Positions 27,568 through 35,559 are shown, counted from the first letter of the stretch. The stretch: DNA of 64,000 nt from an uncultured Oscillospiraceae bacterium (GCA_949289045.1 CASEMN010000007.1:1-64000); one strand, 5' to 3'. Notes: generated from the sequence alone by a model not told the origin. Numbers and translations are program-made.

Positions 27568-28443
27568 TCACTCCTCTACCACTACAACCATTTTGGTAAG
27601 CCCTGTAACACCGGACGGCGATGTATAACTGTAATCAACCGTATATGTACCCGGAGTGCTGAAATCTACATGGTTGGCAATACTGATATCGTCACTAGTG
27701 ATATTAAGAACACTGCTCTGATCATCCGCAAACTCATACTGCTGTGTACCACGCATAACGCCTGTGAGATATGTTTTCAGGTTAATCGCCTCGTCAACCT
27801 TTACGTAAAGAACATAATCGGATAAAGTCGGATAATACTTCTGATTTTCCTCACTGTTTCCTGAATCAATAATATTCATTTCAAGTGGCAACGAAACCGT
27901 ATCTCCCGCACTGTTGCTCACCTGAGCGGTTATATTGTAAAATCCGGGTTCCTGAATATAGACGCTGTTGTCAAAGGAAATTCTGATTTTATTTGAAATA
28001 TCTCCGTCTAAAACATCTTCAACTCTCATAAAAGAAGACGCATCTATCTTATCAAGTTCAGAAAGACTGATCCTCAAAGGAGCATCCAAATAAATACGCG
28101 GTGATTCATAATCGGTGTACTGCACAGTTCGTCTGCATGTAGCAAAGTTGTTTGATGAATCAAAAACAACATATTCTACCGTACGTTTTCCCTGTTCAGC
28201 AAAATGGGAAATAGATGAAATTCGAATAGCATCAGTAAGATCTCCGTCCACATCATCCCTCGCTGTAAGACCTTCAAGCAACGCTTTCTCTCCATCTTTT
28301 ACACTGACCTTGATGCTATCTTCAGGGCACTCAAGTACAGGAGGAGTTTCATCCTTATCGAGATTTGACCATATTGTAAAACCGCCTAATGCCACAAGTG
28401 ACAAAACAAAAAAAGCTATAACCGCTATTTGTATTTTTCTCAT
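27568..28443 (-). CDS. Membrane-anchored Ig-like (DUF5011-type) protein
   Basis: A 291-aa protein with one N-terminal membrane helix (about 5-25) and an extracellular part of two or three beta-sandwich repeats. Each repeat contains the DGDLT or DGDIS motif of DUF5011/Ig-like domains (LTARDDVDGDLTDAIRIS and MRVEDVLDGDISNKIRIS), followed by VEYVVFDSSNN- or YNITAQVSNSAGD-type strands. A last domain ends GTYTVDYSYTSPSGVTGL. It has no enzyme motif. Lying between the PHP phosphatase and the two BY-kinases, 7 bases from the first kinase, it probably helps organise or sense polymer at the surface; this role is inferred. Confidence 0.72.
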   Translation of the reverse strand: MRKIQIAVIAFFVLSLVALGGFTIWSNLDKDETPPVLECPEDSIKVSVKDGEKALLEGLTARDDVDGDLTDAIRISSISHFAEQGKRTVEYVVFDSSNNFATCRRTVQYTDYESPRIYLDAPLRISLSELDKIDASSFMRVEDVLDGDISNKIRISFDNSVYIQEPGFYNITAQVSNSAGDTVSLPLEMNIIDSGNSEENQKYYPTLSDYVLYVKVDEAINLKTYLTGVMRGTQQYEFADDQSSVLNITSDDISIANHVDFSTPGTYTVDYSYTSPSGVTGLTKMVVVVEE

Positions 28444-28461
28444 TGTTGTTGCTCCTTTTTA

Positions 28462-29220
28462 TTACACCTTTTCATCAAAGGGAATCTTTTGAAACTGTAT
28501 CGGCGCCTTGCCGGTGCACAAAAGCGTTGGATTTGTGGTAAACAAATCGTTCAAATAGTCTTCCGGATATTCCTGAGCCAAATATCTGTAAGCATCAGAC
28601 ATGTACGGCGTACGGTGTACCGGGCTGTGGGAATCACTGGCCACTGCAGTAATCAGATTATGGTTAAGCAGCAAAAAAGCCGTTTTTTCTGCATTCCTGC
28701 CGAACTTTCCCAGAAAGCTTCCTTTATTTACCTGCACAAAATATCCCTGGCCATGCCATTGCAACACCGTTTCGGGATTTTCCTGTACAAACATATACCT
28801 CTCCGCATGTGCTATTACAGGAGTCATCCCGCTGTTTTTAACTTCTCTGAGAATATTCTCGGCAAATACCGGGTCCTCCCCAAAATCAAATTCCATCAAA
28901 AGATTTTGCGTATTGTTAAGACCTACAAGCTTTTTTGCAGCTATTACCTCCGGCAAATCGTCGGTAGCAAACACTTCCATACCCGGAAGCAGTGTTATCG
29001 GTATCCCCTCGTTTTCTATGGCATCCTTAGCGAGCTTAAAAGCCTTTCGGTATGCTTCATCAAAATAGTTGTCATATACTCCGGGAATATTGCAGTGAGG
29101 TGTGGCAACTATCTGCTCAGTTCCGCTTCTGAATGCCAAATCCGCCATATCCAGTGTGTCATAAACAGTAACAGCCCCGTCATCAATACCGGGCAAGATA
29201 TGGCTATGAATATCAACCAT
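28462..29220 (-). CDS. CpsB/CapC-type tyrosine-protein phosphatase (PHP domain)
   Basis: A 252-aa manganese-dependent phosphatase that removes phosphate from the tyrosine tail of capsule BY-kinases. PHP-family metal ligands are visible: MVDIHSHILPGIDDGA, ATPHCN, LLMEFDFGED, PVIAHAERY and SDSHSP. It is encoded upstream of the Ig-like protein and the two BY-kinases, the usual capsule regulatory set. GGAAGAGG precedes the ATG. Confidence 0.92.
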   Translation of the reverse strand: MVDIHSHILPGIDDGAVTVYDTLDMADLAFRSGTEQIVATPHCNIPGVYDNYFDEAYRKAFKLAKDAIENEGIPITLLPGMEVFATDDLPEVIAAKKLVGLNNTQNLLMEFDFGEDPVFAENILREVKNSGMTPVIAHAERYMFVQENPETVLQWHGQGYFVQVNKGSFLGKFGRNAEKTAFLLLNHNLITAVASDSHSPVHRTPYMSDAYRYLAQEYPEDYLNDLFTTNPTLLCTGKAPIQFQKIPFDEKV

Positions 29221-29300
29221 GGGCAGTTCCTCTTCCTGATTTTATATTATACAAATATATATTATATCATAGCTATAAGCTCTGCACAACCGAAAGGATG

Positions 29301-29759
29301 TTACTTGCGGCGGAATTTACAGGCAAAACTGTAAAGCTTTGTGAAAACCTTTCGCAGAGGTATTGAGCGAATCCAGATTTTAGCAAAAAAATCCCACCAA
29401 AAGTCTCCCGGCTCAAGCCATCTGTCCTTGCGCTTGACTTTTATTACCAGAGCAAAAATCTGTTCCGGTCTAACAGGCCCTTCAATTTCAGTCTGGGCGT
29501 CGCCTATTATATAATATCCGTCGGGCTTCACAGCATAAATCCTGTGCATTACATATTGTCCCGAATCCCTCTGGAAAAATACCATATCTCCCCGTCGCAG
29601 CTTACGGTCAGGGGCTTTGAAGAAAATTATATCACGGTTATGAATGAGAAAGGGGGACATACTGCTGCCGACAATACGCATAGACACTGTGTCTCCCGCT
29701 TCTACCAGCAGCTTGAGTCTTCCTACATATTCTCTTGTATTGAGCGTAGCGTTCTGCAT
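29301..29759 (-). CDS. S26-family signal peptidase-like protease without membrane anchor
   Basis: A 152-aa peptidase-like protein. The catalytic Ser33 lies in GSSMSPFL. The position used for Lys in bacterial leader peptidases is occupied by a region ending YVMHRI with His72, as in the Ser/His ER/SipW-type S26 enzymes. The box GDAQTE lies near residue 87. No transmembrane helix precedes the Ser, unlike ordinary signal peptidases, so it is probably cytoplasmic or only peripherally bound. It is 15 bases after the ABC exporter and is the last gene of the RiPP-like cassette, which makes it the candidate leader peptidase. Confidence 0.78.
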   Translation of the reverse strand: MQNATLNTREYVGRLKLLVEAGDTVSMRIVGSSMSPFLIHNRDIIFFKAPDRKLRRGDMVFFQRDSGQYVMHRIYAVKPDGYYIIGDAQTEIEGPVRPEQIFALVIKVKRKDRWLEPGDFWWDFFAKIWIRSIPLRKVFTKLYSFACKFRRK

Positions 29760-29774
29760 AAGTTCCCTCTCAGA

Positions 29775-31568
29775 TCAAAAATCAATGGCCATGCGGCTTG
29801 ATTCTTCTTCGCTCAGCTGCGTTACCTTTGTCTGCATTACCCTGTAAACACGCTGGCAGAGATTGAGTACGCTTGGACGATGTGTTGTAACAATACAGGT
29901 TTTGTTAGGATGCTGCTGTACAATATTTCTAAGTACAGTGCGCTCAGTTGTAACATCGAGAGCGGAGGTGGCTTCATCAAGAAGCAGTATGGGAGCGTCA
30001 CGGAGTATTGCTCTTGCAATGGCGATACGCTGAGCCTGTCCCTCGGAAAGACCTCTGCCTCTTTCGCCCACATTTGAATTTATGGTATTGGGAAGCTTCT
30101 CCACAAAATCCCACGCACAGGCGACTTTAAGAGCTTCTATTATTTCATCATCGGTTGCATCCTCTTTTACCATACGCATATTTTCCGCAATGGTTCCGGT
30201 CAAAATGGTGTTGCCCTGAGGCACATATGCAAACAGATGACGTGTTTCAGTATTCATGGGAACGCTCTCGCCGCTTGCAGAGCACAGTGTCACATCGCCG
30301 CTCTGAGGTCTGACAAGACCTAAAATAAGACGTATCATGGTGGTTTTTCCCTCTCCGGAGGGGCCCACAAGAGCGACTATCTCGCCGGGTCTTGCTATAA
30401 AATCAGAATTCGTAATAACCTGTGTTCCTTCTTTATAAGCGAAATTAGTATTTTCCATTTTTACGGTAAAACCATCCTTGATAAACTCATCCATTTTGCC
30501 GCTTTCGGGAATATGTACTTCTCTTGGAAGCTGTACAATCTCGCGGATGCGGTGAGCCGAAACGGAGCTGTTTAGAAAGCCCGGAATAATGGACACAACG
30601 CTGCTGAAGGCGCTGGAAAGCTTGCTTTTTTGCTGTAAAAACAGAGTCATCGTACCGTAAGTGATGCCATTGGTCCACAAGCGGAAAAGACAGTAGCCGA
30701 AAGCGGCAAACTGTACAATGGAGCCCATTATGGACATGACTATGTTTGTCTTAATTGAAAACATATTATATTTAAGGCTGATGTCCTTGAATTTTTGCTG
30801 CCACCAGCGGAGCTTTTTGCTGTAAAGTTTTGATATGCCGAAAGATTTGATAGTATCGAAATTGTAGAAGGTATCAACTTCAAAAGTCATTACCTCACTG
30901 CTCATTTCACGCATTTTTTTGTTATAATCCCTCTGCTTTTTAATGACAAAACGGGACATAATCAGCATAAGAGGCGCAGTGCCGAAAGCGAAAAGCGCCA
31001 TTACCCAGTCATAGTAAAGGATCAGGCAGAAAGTGGCAACAAAGTTATAAATGGCAAGAACTATGGATGGCAGCCAGCTTATGGCATTGCCGCTGATAGT
31101 ACCAACATCTCCGGTAAAACGGTTGAGAATATCGCCGTTTGTATAGTTATTGAGTGCCAGCCAGTCTGCGTCAACGATTTGGTCAAAGATATCCGCCTGA
31201 ATGTCGTTGCTGATATCTATGCTTATTTTCGCATTGATTCGGCTGAGAAGACTGCCGAAAACAAGGCTGAAAACCGTACTGCCAACTGCAACGGTTATAA
31301 GTATCCACAGCTTGCCGGTGTCGTGTCCTGTGATAATATCAATAAGATATTTGCTCGCAACGCTGCTGACGAGACCTAAGGTAGTGCTGAGAATACCCAG
31401 AATCAAATAAAAAGCTATTACCCCTTTATAGCGGGCGCTGTATGAAAAAATCCATTTCCAGTCGTCGATTATTTCGCCGAAGGTTCCATCCTTCCAGCGG
31501 CGAATAAGAATATCCAGTGATTCGAAGCTTTTATTACTGCTTTGGTTTTCTTTGTTTTCTTCGTCCAT
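29775..31568 (-). CDS. ABC exporter, fused permease and ATPase
   Basis: A 597-aa half-transporter working as a dimer. It has a six-helix type I exporter domain (about 45-330) and a nucleotide-binding domain with Walker A GPSGEGKTTMIRL, Q-loop YVPQGN, signature LSEGQAQRIAIARA and Walker B ILLLDEATSALD. There is no N-terminal C39 peptidase domain, so any leader must be removed by another protease; the S26 gene immediately downstream fits. Position suggests export of the modified precursor product; a polysaccharide role is less likely because the capsule locus has its own flippase. AGGGAG precedes the ATG. Confidence 0.88.
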   Translation of the reverse strand: MDEENKENQSSNKSFESLDILIRRWKDGTFGEIIDDWKWIFSYSARYKGVIAFYLILGILSTTLGLVSSVASKYLIDIITGHDTGKLWILITVAVGSTVFSLVFGSLLSRINAKISIDISNDIQADIFDQIVDADWLALNNYTNGDILNRFTGDVGTISGNAISWLPSIVLAIYNFVATFCLILYYDWVMALFAFGTAPLMLIMSRFVIKKQRDYNKKMREMSSEVMTFEVDTFYNFDTIKSFGISKLYSKKLRWWQQKFKDISLKYNMFSIKTNIVMSIMGSIVQFAAFGYCLFRLWTNGITYGTMTLFLQQKSKLSSAFSSVVSIIPGFLNSSVSAHRIREIVQLPREVHIPESGKMDEFIKDGFTVKMENTNFAYKEGTQVITNSDFIARPGEIVALVGPSGEGKTTMIRLILGLVRPQSGDVTLCSASGESVPMNTETRHLFAYVPQGNTILTGTIAENMRMVKEDATDDEIIEALKVACAWDFVEKLPNTINSNVGERGRGLSEGQAQRIAIARAILRDAPILLLDEATSALDVTTERTVLRNIVQQHPNKTCIVTTHRPSVLNLCQRVYRVMQTKVTQLSEEESSRMAIDF

Positions 31569-31660
31569 AAGTACGCTCCCTGTAATTTTATACTCGATAT
31601 TATTTTAACAATAATATCTGTTTTCCGCAAGAGGTGACAACATTTAACAATTTTCTCTAA

Positions 31661-32548
31661 TTAGATATTGTAAAGTTTATTTTCAAGGCTTTTTACTGCA
31701 TCCTCTGAAATATCGCAGTAAAGCTCATATACATCTATATCATTGAGCAACATCTCTGTATTATCTATTACGGTACGCTTAAAATCAGTATTCCAGTTAT
31801 TGACCGTAAGCTGCGCAAACACCTCACCGAAAGCCCGTACACCGGAAAGACGCTCACAGCGGTTTTCCTTTGCCTGCCTTAACATTACAATTGCCTTTAC
31901 GGGATATTTTTCATTATTGCATATACCGGAGCTTCCGCATATGGGCCAGCCGCAGGCATACCAGACTCCGTTTTCTTTTCGCAGCAAACAACGGTCCCCG
32001 TTTATGGTGCGGGAATCCTCTGTGTATTTTTCCCAAAGCCCCGCCTGGGTTGATTTGCCTACCTCTGAGGGACCGGAAAACAATATTGCCTCTCCCTTAT
32101 GGCACAAAAAGGCAGTGTGCAGGATCATACCACCCCAGGAAATTATATGCTTTTCAAGGCTGAGAACGGAAATGAATATTGTATCCCAGTGAAGCTCTCC
32201 TGCGCTTTTTATATCTATCCAGACCTTCCATTTGTCCTCAGCTACCTGCAATGCGACGCTGAAAGGCAGATTGCTGCCAATAAGATATATAAATCGACAT
32301 TCCCCTGTAGGGGTTTCCATTACGAGAAAATTAATTCTCCTTGCAAGCTCCTTGTTCGGCTTTTGCTCTATTATCCTTTCGCAGATGGGCTTCATATCCT
32401 CCGCAAATTCAATTTCATAATATACCTTATTGTCATCGGAAGAAGGCTCCGGGATTTCAAATTTACTCATGTTTTCAGGAATATCCATATTGTCAGGACG
32501 CTGAATCCTCATTGCCGTTTTTCCGAAACGATACCATTTTGTTATCAT
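31661..32548 (-). CDS. HPr-kinase/PEPCK-like serine kinase
   Basis: A 295-aa protein whose C-terminal half has the HprK-type P-loop (FSGPSEVGKSTQAG, about 158-170), then a TINGDRCLLR segment like the catalytic Asp region of HprK. The N-terminal half (1-130) does not resemble true HprK. Proteins of this kind in lasso-peptide clusters phosphorylate the C-terminal Ser of the precursor. The putative precursor here ends in Ser160, which makes it the likely substrate by inference. Its ATG overlaps the radical SAM stop by 4 bases (ATGA), so the two are translationally coupled. Confidence 0.75.
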   Translation of the reverse strand: MITKWYRFGKTAMRIQRPDNMDIPENMSKFEIPEPSSDDNKVYYEIEFAEDMKPICERIIEQKPNKELARRINFLVMETPTGECRFIYLIGSNLPFSVALQVAEDKWKVWIDIKSAGELHWDTIFISVLSLEKHIISWGGMILHTAFLCHKGEAILFSGPSEVGKSTQAGLWEKYTEDSRTINGDRCLLRKENGVWYACGWPICGSSGICNNEKYPVKAIVMLRQAKENRCERLSGVRAFGEVFAQLTVNNWNTDFKRTVIDNTEMLLNDIDVYELYCDISEDAVKSLENKLYNI

Positions 32549-33696
32549 TGTTCATCTTCCTTTGCGGGAACGGTAGATTTTCCGCCACTTTCGTTTTTAT
32601 ACTTTTTCTGCTCTTCCCTGAACAAGCGAACTGTTTCTTTTGCATAACGGCACAGGTATTCCGGTACGCCGTTATAGTTGTCCGTTTCAAGTTTTGCGGT
32701 TGCAACACACACGGGGCAGACAACTCGAAGATTGCAGCTCACGCACTGAGGATTTAAGCGGAATTCCTTGGTTTTCTGAGAAATTTGATGCCATGCTTCT
32801 TCAAAGCCTACGTCAAAAACAGAAACAGCAGGCTCATCAAAAGTGACGCAGGGTTTCATTTCCCCTCTCCAGTTTACGGTGAAACCGCAGTTGCCCGCAA
32901 GACATGAAACACCGTCAGGATAATTATTATTTTCTTCTATTAACTTTAAAACTGCGTCAATATATTCGTGAGCCATTTCAGGAGTCCTGTCGTAACGCAT
33001 TATTTCAAATCGTGCAGCTGCCGCCTGCTCAGGCTCAAGGCGTGACTGCTCAGAAATGGGAAAGCCACGCTCTTTAATGGCAGGTATCATGTAGGTATCC
33101 GTTTCAACAAGCATATCGAGCTCTTTGCCTATACGGAAAATATCTGCAAGATAAGAAACATTAGCACGGGTAACACTAAAGTTTATTTTCACAGGTACAT
33201 TTCGTTCTTTAAGAAGCTTTAAAGCATTCATAGTCTTTTCAAAGCCACCGGGATAACGGCACAAATCTGTATATGCCTTTTCATCAGCCCCGTAAAGGGT
33301 CATATTTATACGGCGGGGCTTGTTTGCAGCGAAGAAGTCCGCCCACTCTTCATTTAAAAGAGTTCCGTTGGTGTTTACGGTTATATATACGCCGAGCTTT
33401 TTTAATCCAAGATAAAGCTTTTTGAAATCGGGGTACATAAGGGGCTCGCCACCTGTGAGCAGCAAAAAGAGAGTTCCCGCCTTCTGCATCTGCCCGGCAA
33501 GGGAAAGCCACTCGTCGGCAGTGCGAAGTCTGCCCTTTTGCTCCATTTCTTCACGGCTCAGGCGAACATAGCACATTTTACAGTTCATGTTGCAAAGAGG
33601 CAGAAGCTCAAAGCTGCCGTTTATCGGCACACTTTTAGCGGCGGCGTATTTTATCATATTTTTTTCAAGGGTATCATCAGAAGTATAGTGATTCAT
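32545..33696 (-). CDS. Radical SAM/SPASM peptide-modifying enzyme
   Basis: A 383-aa enzyme. The radical SAM cluster motif is Cys35-x3-Cys39-x2-Cys42 (LCNMNCKMCY), followed by LLLTGGEPLMYPDF. The C-terminal SPASM domain (about 285-350) has many Cys for auxiliary Fe-S clusters: CLAGNCGF, GEMKPC, CVSCNLRVVCPVC and a late LCRYAKE. Such enzymes install thioether, C-C or epimeric changes on ribosomal peptides. PqqD and precursor genes lie upstream and an exporter and protease downstream. The reaction cannot be predicted from sequence. AAGGAG precedes the ATG. Confidence 0.88.
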   Translation of the reverse strand: MNHYTSDDTLEKNMIKYAAAKSVPINGSFELLPLCNMNCKMCYVRLSREEMEQKGRLRTADEWLSLAGQMQKAGTLFLLLTGGEPLMYPDFKKLYLGLKKLGVYITVNTNGTLLNEEWADFFAANKPRRINMTLYGADEKAYTDLCRYPGGFEKTMNALKLLKERNVPVKINFSVTRANVSYLADIFRIGKELDMLVETDTYMIPAIKERGFPISEQSRLEPEQAAAARFEIMRYDRTPEMAHEYIDAVLKLIEENNNYPDGVSCLAGNCGFTVNWRGEMKPCVTFDEPAVSVFDVGFEEAWHQISQKTKEFRLNPQCVSCNLRVVCPVCVATAKLETDNYNGVPEYLCRYAKETVRLFREEQKKYKNESGGKSTVPAKEDEQ

Positions 33697-34061
33697 AATA
33701 ACTCCTTTTTACAGGTTTTATTTAAATTATAACAATGTTGGAACGAAATACAATCCCGCTGTCAAAGGCTTTGTGCTGAACGCAGGCAGAAGGCTTTAAG
33801 ATTACGGTAGCTTTGTGTGCGATTTGTTTGCAGGTTTAACCTGCCAATCCCTCCGTCAAGGCTTTCGCCTTGACACCTCCCTTTACACAAGGGAAGCTTG
33901 GCTTGTGCTGTATTTAAACTTTACAAGCACAATGTATACTATAGTTACAAACATTCACACACGTAAATAATAATGAATCACTTGTGATTTTAGAAAATTG
34001 ATGTAACCAGTTTTTTATTGTATTTTATCTTATTTCCATATAAATAAAATGCTTTGTCAAC
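33697..34061. other. Intergenic stretch inside the RiPP-like cassette
   Basis: About 365 bases between the radical SAM start and the inverted repeat that ends the DUF559 unit. It contains one further copy of the palindromic repeat (33846-33896) and the ribosome binding site of the radical SAM gene. I see no additional ORF, no convincing promoter and no terminator in it. Confidence 0.5.
33846..33896 (+). repeat. Palindromic repeat, copy 1
   Basis: Begins AATCCCTCCGTCAAGGC and contains two adjacent hairpins: TCAAGGC-tttc-GCCTTGA and CTCCCTT-tacac-AAGGGA(G). Same orientation as copy 3 at 34465; both hairpins are also present in the inverted copy 2. Confidence 0.8.
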
Positions 34062-34108
34062 GGCTCCCTTGTGTAAAGGGAGCTGTCAGCAACGCTGACT
34101 GAGGGATT
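34062..34108 (-). repeat. Palindromic repeat, copy 2 (inverted)
   Basis: On the minus strand it begins AATCCCTCAGTCAGC. It holds hairpins TCAGC-gtt-GCTGA and GCTCCCTT-tacac-AAGGGAGC. The first stem differs from copies 1 and 3 on both arms, so pairing is kept. It supplies the last codons and the stop of the DUF559 gene. Confidence 0.8.
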
Positions 34109-34454
34109 GTTCTAATACACGATTAATATAATCGCACACTCCCTCAAAATTTTCATTTACATCATTATTAGCAATCCTTATTACAGTTAAGCCGTACTGT
34201 TCAAGATACTTCGTTCGCTCCGTATCTTTTTCGATTTCTTTATCAGTAAAGTGCTGTGAACCGTCAAGCTCTATCACAAGTTTAGCTTGCGCACTGTAAA
34301 AGTCAGCAATATATCTCCCAAGTACTTTTTGTCTGGAAAATTTTACTGAGTGATTTCTGAGAAAATCGTACCATAAATGACGTTCTTCTTTTGTCATATT
34401 TTTACGCAAAGATTTTGCTAAAGGTACTATGGATTTATTGTGTTTTCTTTCCAT
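34086..34454 (-). CDS. DUF559 endonuclease-like protein within a repeat-flanked unit
   Basis: A 122-aa protein of the DUF559 family (very-short-patch-repair-like, restriction-endonuclease fold). It carries TKEERHLWYDFLRNHSVKFSRQK and IADFYSAQAKLVIELDGSQHF, where the Asp, Glu and Asp-Gly positions form the expected nuclease centre, then TVIRIANNDV. Start at the ATG at 34454. The only SD-like sequence (GGAGGG) is supplied by the adjacent repeat copy 3, and the last residues (EQSLSQRC) are encoded by repeat copy 2. Gene plus inverted repeats form a unit of about 450 bases lying between the precursor and radical SAM genes, so it is probably an insertion unrelated to peptide maturation. Confidence 0.75.
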   Translation of the reverse strand: MERKHNKSIVPLAKSLRKNMTKEERHLWYDFLRNHSVKFSRQKVLGRYIADFYSAQAKLVIELDGSQHFTDKEIEKDTERTKYLEQYGLTVIRIANNDVNENFEGVCDYINRVLEQSLSQRC

Positions 34455-34464
34455 TTGTTTCGAC

Positions 34465-34516
34465 AATCCCTCCGTCAAGGCTTACGCCTTGCCACCTCCC
34501 TTTACACAAGGGAGGC
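34465..34516 (+). repeat. Palindromic repeat, copy 3
   Basis: AATCCCTCCGTCAAGGCTTA followed by a second hairpin CTCCCTT-tacac-AAGGGAG. It is nearly identical to copy 1 and inverted relative to copy 2. It ends 11 bases upstream of the DUF559 start codon, so copies 2 and 3 bracket that gene as inverted repeats. Confidence 0.8.
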
Positions 34517-34556
34517 GGGGTGAGTGCTGAAATAAGATTTTCATATAAAAAATTCA

Positions 34557-34584
34557 AGAGGCGGGCGCAAAGCGCCACGCCTCT
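34557..34584 (-). terminator. Terminator/attenuator hairpin after the precursor gene
   Basis: Stem AGAGGCG / CGCCTCT continues as GGCGC / GCGCC around loop AAA, 25 bases beyond the precursor stop. The minus strand continues TTGAATTTTTT, the plus strand TTTTT. It probably limits read-through so that precursor mRNA exceeds that of the enzymes downstream. Confidence 0.7.
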
Positions 34585-34609
34585 TTTTGGATCGATTAAA
34601 TATGTCTTC

Positions 34610-35092
34610 TTATGAATGAAGGGGACGAGAAGAATCTTGAGTTGTAACAGTTCCCCAATGATTCCAGACAGTAGGTTGTCCTGCGCTTGTATTACCTTGA
34701 TTCCACCAATACAAGACATCACCAGAGTCCACAACCTTATTCTCGTTCACATCTTGCCAGTGTGTAAAACCGCCTTCGGTTGCACTACCACCACTCTCAT
34801 CTATATAAGTAATAATGTTTCCGTTTTCAACATTAAAAACATTATTCGAAGCGGTAAAGCAGTTATCATGGTAAAAGCTAGCATATCCCATAAACCAACC
34901 AAAAAGGTTATAGTTTCCTTCACGTTTTTCCCAAGGCTGCATCGGCGCACACGGATCTCCTGGATTACCATTATGTGAAATAGTAGTATCACTCTGGCAT
35001 GCTACCTGAAAACACTGCGTTGCTGCTACAGCCTCATTCGCCTCAAATTTCTGTACCAGGGTCATCGGCTTAACCCATGTTGTTCTTCCCAT
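34610..35092 (-). CDS. Putative RiPP precursor, 160 aa, with dockerin-like loop
   Basis: A 160-aa protein without recognised family. The N-terminus MGRTTWVKPMTLVQKFEANE resembles RRE-bound leaders (the lasso leader motif is YxxPxL), followed by AVAATQC where a small-residue AxA pattern could be the cleavage site. The rest is rich in Trp, Gly, Asn and Thr with Cys27, Cys32, Cys48 and Cys78. Residues 114-125 (DVNENKVVDSGD) match a 12-residue dockerin/EF-hand calcium loop (D1, N3, N5, D9, D12). It ends RPLHS, with Ser at the C-terminus. GGAGG sits 8 bases before the ATG, inside the end of the PqqD gene. It is much longer than typical RiPP precursors, so it might instead be a secreted protein substrate. 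Confidence 0.65.
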   Translation of the reverse strand: MGRTTWVKPMTLVQKFEANEAVAATQCFQVACQSDTTISHNGNPGDPCAPMQPWEKREGNYNLFGWFMGYASFYHDNCFTASNNVFNVENGNIITYIDESGGSATEGGFTHWQDVNENKVVDSGDVLYWWNQGNTSAGQPTVWNHWGTVTTQDSSRPLHS

Positions 35093-35095
35093 TTT

Positions 35096-35392
35096 TTATT
35101 CCTCCATTAATAATTTATAATGTGAATAATCTTTAATAAAACTGAGTACCCCCTGCTCTATTTCTGAAGCATCGCCTTCGTAAGCAGCCTTTGCCTCGTC
35201 AATAGCCTCCTGAGCAGTTTTTGGAGACTGGAAAACTTTCCAAAGAAAAGCACAGGTATCATTAAGGGAAAGCATTGTGTTTTCAAAAACACCTACATCG
35301 CCTAAAGGCACCAGTACGGCTTCACCGCCGATTTCTCTTAAAAGAAAATCAGGATTTGCCTTATAACGCTTGTCTTGCAAAGCCTTCTCCAA
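35096..35392 (-). CDS. PqqD-like peptide-recognition protein (RRE)
   Basis: A 98-aa PqqD-family protein: RYKANPDFLLREIGGEAVLVPLGD, LNDTCAFLWKVFQSPKTAQEAIDEA, then a helix-rich end. PqqD folds bind the leader of ribosomal peptides and present it to the radical SAM enzyme. I place the start at a TTG (35392) with GGGGGA 8 bases upstream. The frame is open to an ATG at 35548, but that start lacks a ribosome binding site and a good promoter (35478-35505) lies inside the extension. The precursor gene begins 3 bases after its stop, so the pair is one unit. Confidence 0.78.
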   Translation of the reverse strand: MEKALQDKRYKANPDFLLREIGGEAVLVPLGDVGVFENTMLSLNDTCAFLWKVFQSPKTAQEAIDEAKAAYEGDASEIEQGVLSFIKDYSHYKLLMEE

Positions 35393-35477
35393 AAGTTTTT
35401 CCCCCGTTTTATTATTTCTAAAATAAATACCGGAAACGAAATGGATATTCGTCCCCAATATTCTATTTACGTTTATT

Positions 35478-35505
35478 ATGATACCACTTTTTTTGTATTT
35501 GTCAA
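35478..35505 (-). promoter_or_regulatory. Promoter of the PqqD-precursor pair
   Basis: TTGACA (35505-35500), 16-base spacer, TATCAT (35483-35478) on the minus strand, about 85 bases before the TTG start. It would let the cassette be expressed separately from the upstream capsule genes. Confidence 0.7.
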
Positions 35506-35559
35506 CAGTATCAAGATATTTTTTATTATAATAACCATTAATAGGCATAATCTAAGAAA

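Noticed and set aside
28429..29334. 301-residue plus-strand frame antisense to cpsB
   Set aside because: Antisense shadow of the CpsB gene; no ribosome binding site and an amino-acid pattern unlike a real protein.
33846..34516. CRISPR array
   Set aside because: Only three copies, mixed orientation, unequal gaps containing a gene; internal hairpins mark it as a palindromic repeat family.
35393..35548. N-terminal extension of the PqqD-like protein to the ATG at 35548
   Set aside because: No ribosome binding site, no family similarity, and a consensus promoter lies within it.
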